A stretch of 22,466 nucleotides of DNA from an uncultured Collinsella sp. (GTDB taxonomy: Bacteria > Actinomycetota > Coriobacteriia > Coriobacteriales > Coriobacteriaceae). Positions 21,203-22,466 of the stretch are shown here, piece by piece. Both the position numbers and the translations under genes were made by a program. The notes beneath the pieces were generated by a model that was given only the letters and a program-made list of their open reading frames with translations, did no database searches and was not told the DNA's origin. The stretch covers positions 1-22,466 of the forward strand of contig CAADVS010000052.1 of assembly GCA_900752545.1 (NCBI GenBank). Reading direction: 5' to 3'. Every line of letters begins with the position of its first letter. Positions within the stretch are counted from its first letter, which is position 1.

Positions 21203-22009
21203 CTACCAAACACGTGCGATAGCAAGGCCATCGACTGCCGCAGCGCCGGCGCGCTTGAGTTCCGCCGAAGCCGCGGCCATCGTCGCGCCCGTGGTGATAA
21301 CGTCATCGATAAGCAGCAGGTGGCGGCCGTGCACGTCCTCAACGGTCTCATACATGCCTCGGGCGCGTTCACGGCGTTCTTCACGACCGAGTTCGCGCTG
21401 GTCGCCATGCCCGTACTTGACGAGAGCATCGAGCAGGGGAACACCCGACAGCTCGCAAAATGGGCGCGCAATAGCCTCCATATGATCAAAACCACGCCGC
21501 CGAAACGCTGCCGCCGTCGCAGGCACAAACACCACCGCATCCGCGCCGGACAGCACACCTCCATAGCGATCGGGCGCTACGACCTGGGCATGCAGGGCGG
21601 TGTCGTAGAGCAGCTCCGCCAGATACGGAGCCAGACGTCGCTCGCCCGCATCCTTGTACGCTTTAATGATGCGCGGCAGCGGATGCGCATAGACGGCGCA
21701 CGCCAGGCAGCGGTCGAGCGCCTCCGCCATTGCCGAGGACGTGCCCTCGACCGAACACTCAGTGCACAGCAAATCCCCAAACGGGGCGCCGCATCGGGTG
21801 CAGCTATGACGTGGGTCGATGAGCGTGAGCGCGGCCAGGCAGTCTTGGCAAATAAGCGCACCGGCGCGCTCGCAGCCGGCACATCGTGTTGGCGACAATG
21901 CCTCGAGCGCCTCGCGTGCCACCCGCTCGGCAAACGGTAGCAATTCGTCCGCAAACGGTAGGGCACCGGCTCCCTGCAGACGGCTCAATATGTTCAGATG
22001 GCTCTTCAA
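21203..22009 (-). CDS. comF: ComF-family phosphoribosyltransferase-like protein
   Basis: A 268-residue protein. The N-terminal part has four zinc-binding cysteine pairs, TRCAGC (Cys43/46), ICQDC (54/57), SCTRCG (70/73) and LCTEC (82/85). The C-terminal phosphoribosyltransferase domain shows VFVPATAAAFRRRGFDHMEAIA (160-181) and the PRPP loop HLLLIDDVITTGATM (230-244). ComF is needed for DNA uptake in naturally competent bacteria, where it acts with the ComFA translocase; in others its role is unclear. The start is an unusual TTG at 22009 with GGGAGGG 7 nt upstream; no ATG is available nearby. That Shine-Dalgarno is part of a hairpin arm (22014-22047), which may restrict translation. Confidence 0.92.
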   Translation of the reverse strand: MKSHLNILSRLQGAGALPFADELLPFAERVAREALEALSPTRCAGCERAGALICQDCLAALTLIDPRHSCTRCGAPFGDLLCTECSVEGTSSAMAEALDRCLACAVYAHPLPRIIKAYKDAGERRLAPYLAELLYDTALHAQVVAPDRYGGVLSGADAVVFVPATAAAFRRRGFDHMEAIARPFCELSGVPLLDALVKYGHGDQRELGREERRERARGMYETVEDVHGRHLLLIDDVITTGATMAAASAELKRAGAAAVDGLAIARVW

Positions 22010-22013
22010 GACA

Positions 22014-22047
22014 CAACCCTCCCTACGTTCGGTCGCGGGGAGGGTTG
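22014..22047 (-). promoter_or_regulatory. Hairpin that covers the comF Shine-Dalgarno
   Basis: On the minus strand CAACCCTCCC (22047-22038) can pair perfectly with GGGAGGGTTG (22023-22014) across a 14-nt loop. The second arm contains the only plausible comF ribosome binding site, GGGAGGG, 7 nt before the TTG start. No T run follows, so it is not a terminator. A TATCAT-like -10 lies about 15 bp upstream. Function as a translational switch is an inference. Confidence 0.5.
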
Positions 22048-22111
22048 TTGATTCGGCGCTATGATACCCCGATGCGCTCGGGGCAAGGCGGGCTAAATCC
22101 GCTCGCGGGCG

Positions 22112-22466
22112 TTATTCGCCGGCGGGCGGTTGTGATGCGGGCGAAGACGGGGGCGAGCCCTCGCCACCATCCTGGCGCGGCTTCCGGGAACGGCGACGGC
22201 GACGGCGCTTTTGACCCTGGTCGACCGAGCCCTCGCCACCGCGCGGCTCGCGCTCGTCACGAGCGGCGCCACGCGAAGCCTTGGCAGCCACTCCCCCGCC
22301 ATCTCCGGGACGACGGCGCGTAACCTTGACCTCGCCATCCGAGACCTGATCGGCCACGGAGGGCACTGAGGGCTTCTGCTGCGCGCCCGAGGAATGGCGA
22401 CGGCGCGGACGCGGCGCGCGCTCCTCCTCGCCACGTGACTTGCCGCCCTTGTCGGCAGGCGCGTCG
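22112..22466 (-). CDS. C-terminal low-complexity Arg-rich tail of a protein cut by the window edge
   Basis: The minus-strand frame is open from the window edge to a TAA at 22114-22112 and encodes at least 117 residues with no fold visible: DAPADKGGKSRGEEERAP, RPRRRHSSGAQQKPSVPSV, VSDGEVKVTRRRPGDGGG, GQKRRRRRRSRKPRQDGGEG and an ending SPPSSPASQPPAGE. Such Arg/Gly/acid-mixed tails are common at the C-termini of DEAD-box RNA helicases and some ribonucleases of high-GC actinobacteria, where they bind RNA. That identity is a guess, since no catalytic domain is in the window. It is 102 bp upstream of comF. Confidence 0.6.
   Translation of the reverse strand, partial: DAPADKGGKSRGEEERAPRPRRRHSSGAQQKPSVPSVADQVSDGEVKVTRRRPGDGGGVAAKASRGAARDEREPRGGEGSVDQGQKRRRRRRSRKPRQDGGEGSPPSSPASQPPAGE

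Noticed and set aside
22014..22047. Intrinsic terminator before comF
   Set aside because: The stem is strong, but no T run follows on either strand and the second arm carries the comF Shine-Dalgarno.
22093..22434. Alternative Arg-rich minus-strand frame (113 codons) at the right edge
   Set aside because: A different frame over the same DNA, 22112-22466, is open to the window edge and has the usual low-complexity tail composition and a better fit; the alternative is an out-of-frame shadow.

Overview
This is a GC-rich chromosomal stretch, most likely from a gut actinobacterium of the class Coriobacteriia (Collinsella or a close relative). The assignment is an inference. It rests on the GC-rich codon use, the amino-sugar PTS gene content, a PD-(D/E)XK/DUF559-like protein beside comF, and the style of the small conserved genes. 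No marker gene settles the genus.

Left edge (1-1000): the 3' end of an IS110-like transposase runs into a mannose-family PTS IIB gene. The C-terminus of the IIB protein appears to be encoded by IS sequence, and its phosphorylatable histidine is replaced by tyrosine. A tRNA-Thr(CGT) with its own promoter and terminator follows.

Amino-sugar region (1060-11123, almost all on the minus strand): transcribed right to left, this is a GalNAc/galactosamine (Aga-type) utilisation locus. The PTS operon encodes IIA, YajC, IIB, IIC and IID, and ends at a terminator. A GntR/HutC-family regulator, agaS, a NagA/AgaA-type deacetylase, an aldose epimerase of the LacX type, a LacC-like tagatose-6-phosphate kinase and a YhcH-family protein follow. 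A lone plus-strand flavodoxin interrupts the series. The predicted route is uptake with phosphorylation to GalNAc-6-P, deacetylation to GalN-6-P, deamination/isomerisation to tagatose-6-P, and phosphorylation to tagatose-1,6-bisphosphate. The aldolase is not in this window. Near-identical palindromes (CTGGT-N4-ACCA) lie in the promoters of agaS and of the PTS operon and are probably the sites of the local GntR regulator. A 42-codon remnant of a second nagA sits between the kinase and yhcH.

Middle (11124-18005): a 620-bp non-coding stretch carries several CGGT/ACCG palindromes. Next come a membrane-anchored secreted protein and a tightly packed four-gene operon: a beta-hydroxyacid dehydrogenase with a His/Cys-rich tail, a small membrane protein, a HEAT-like protein and NAD-type isocitrate dehydrogenase. 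A DegV protein and a long-form hibernation promoting factor follow.

Right part (18006-22466): a family-3 solute-binding lipoprotein with a long leader; a 217-bp MITE-like element with 33-bp perfect inverted repeats; a DUF559/Vsr-like protein directly downstream of comF; comF itself, whose Shine-Dalgarno lies inside a hairpin; and the Arg-rich C-terminal tail of a protein that continues beyond the window.

The strongest leads are the histidine-less, IS-truncated IIB; the metal-binding-type tail on the dehydrogenase; the inverted-repeat element; the palindrome cluster; and the occluded comF ribosome binding site. No complete previously undescribed multi-gene system could be demonstrated.
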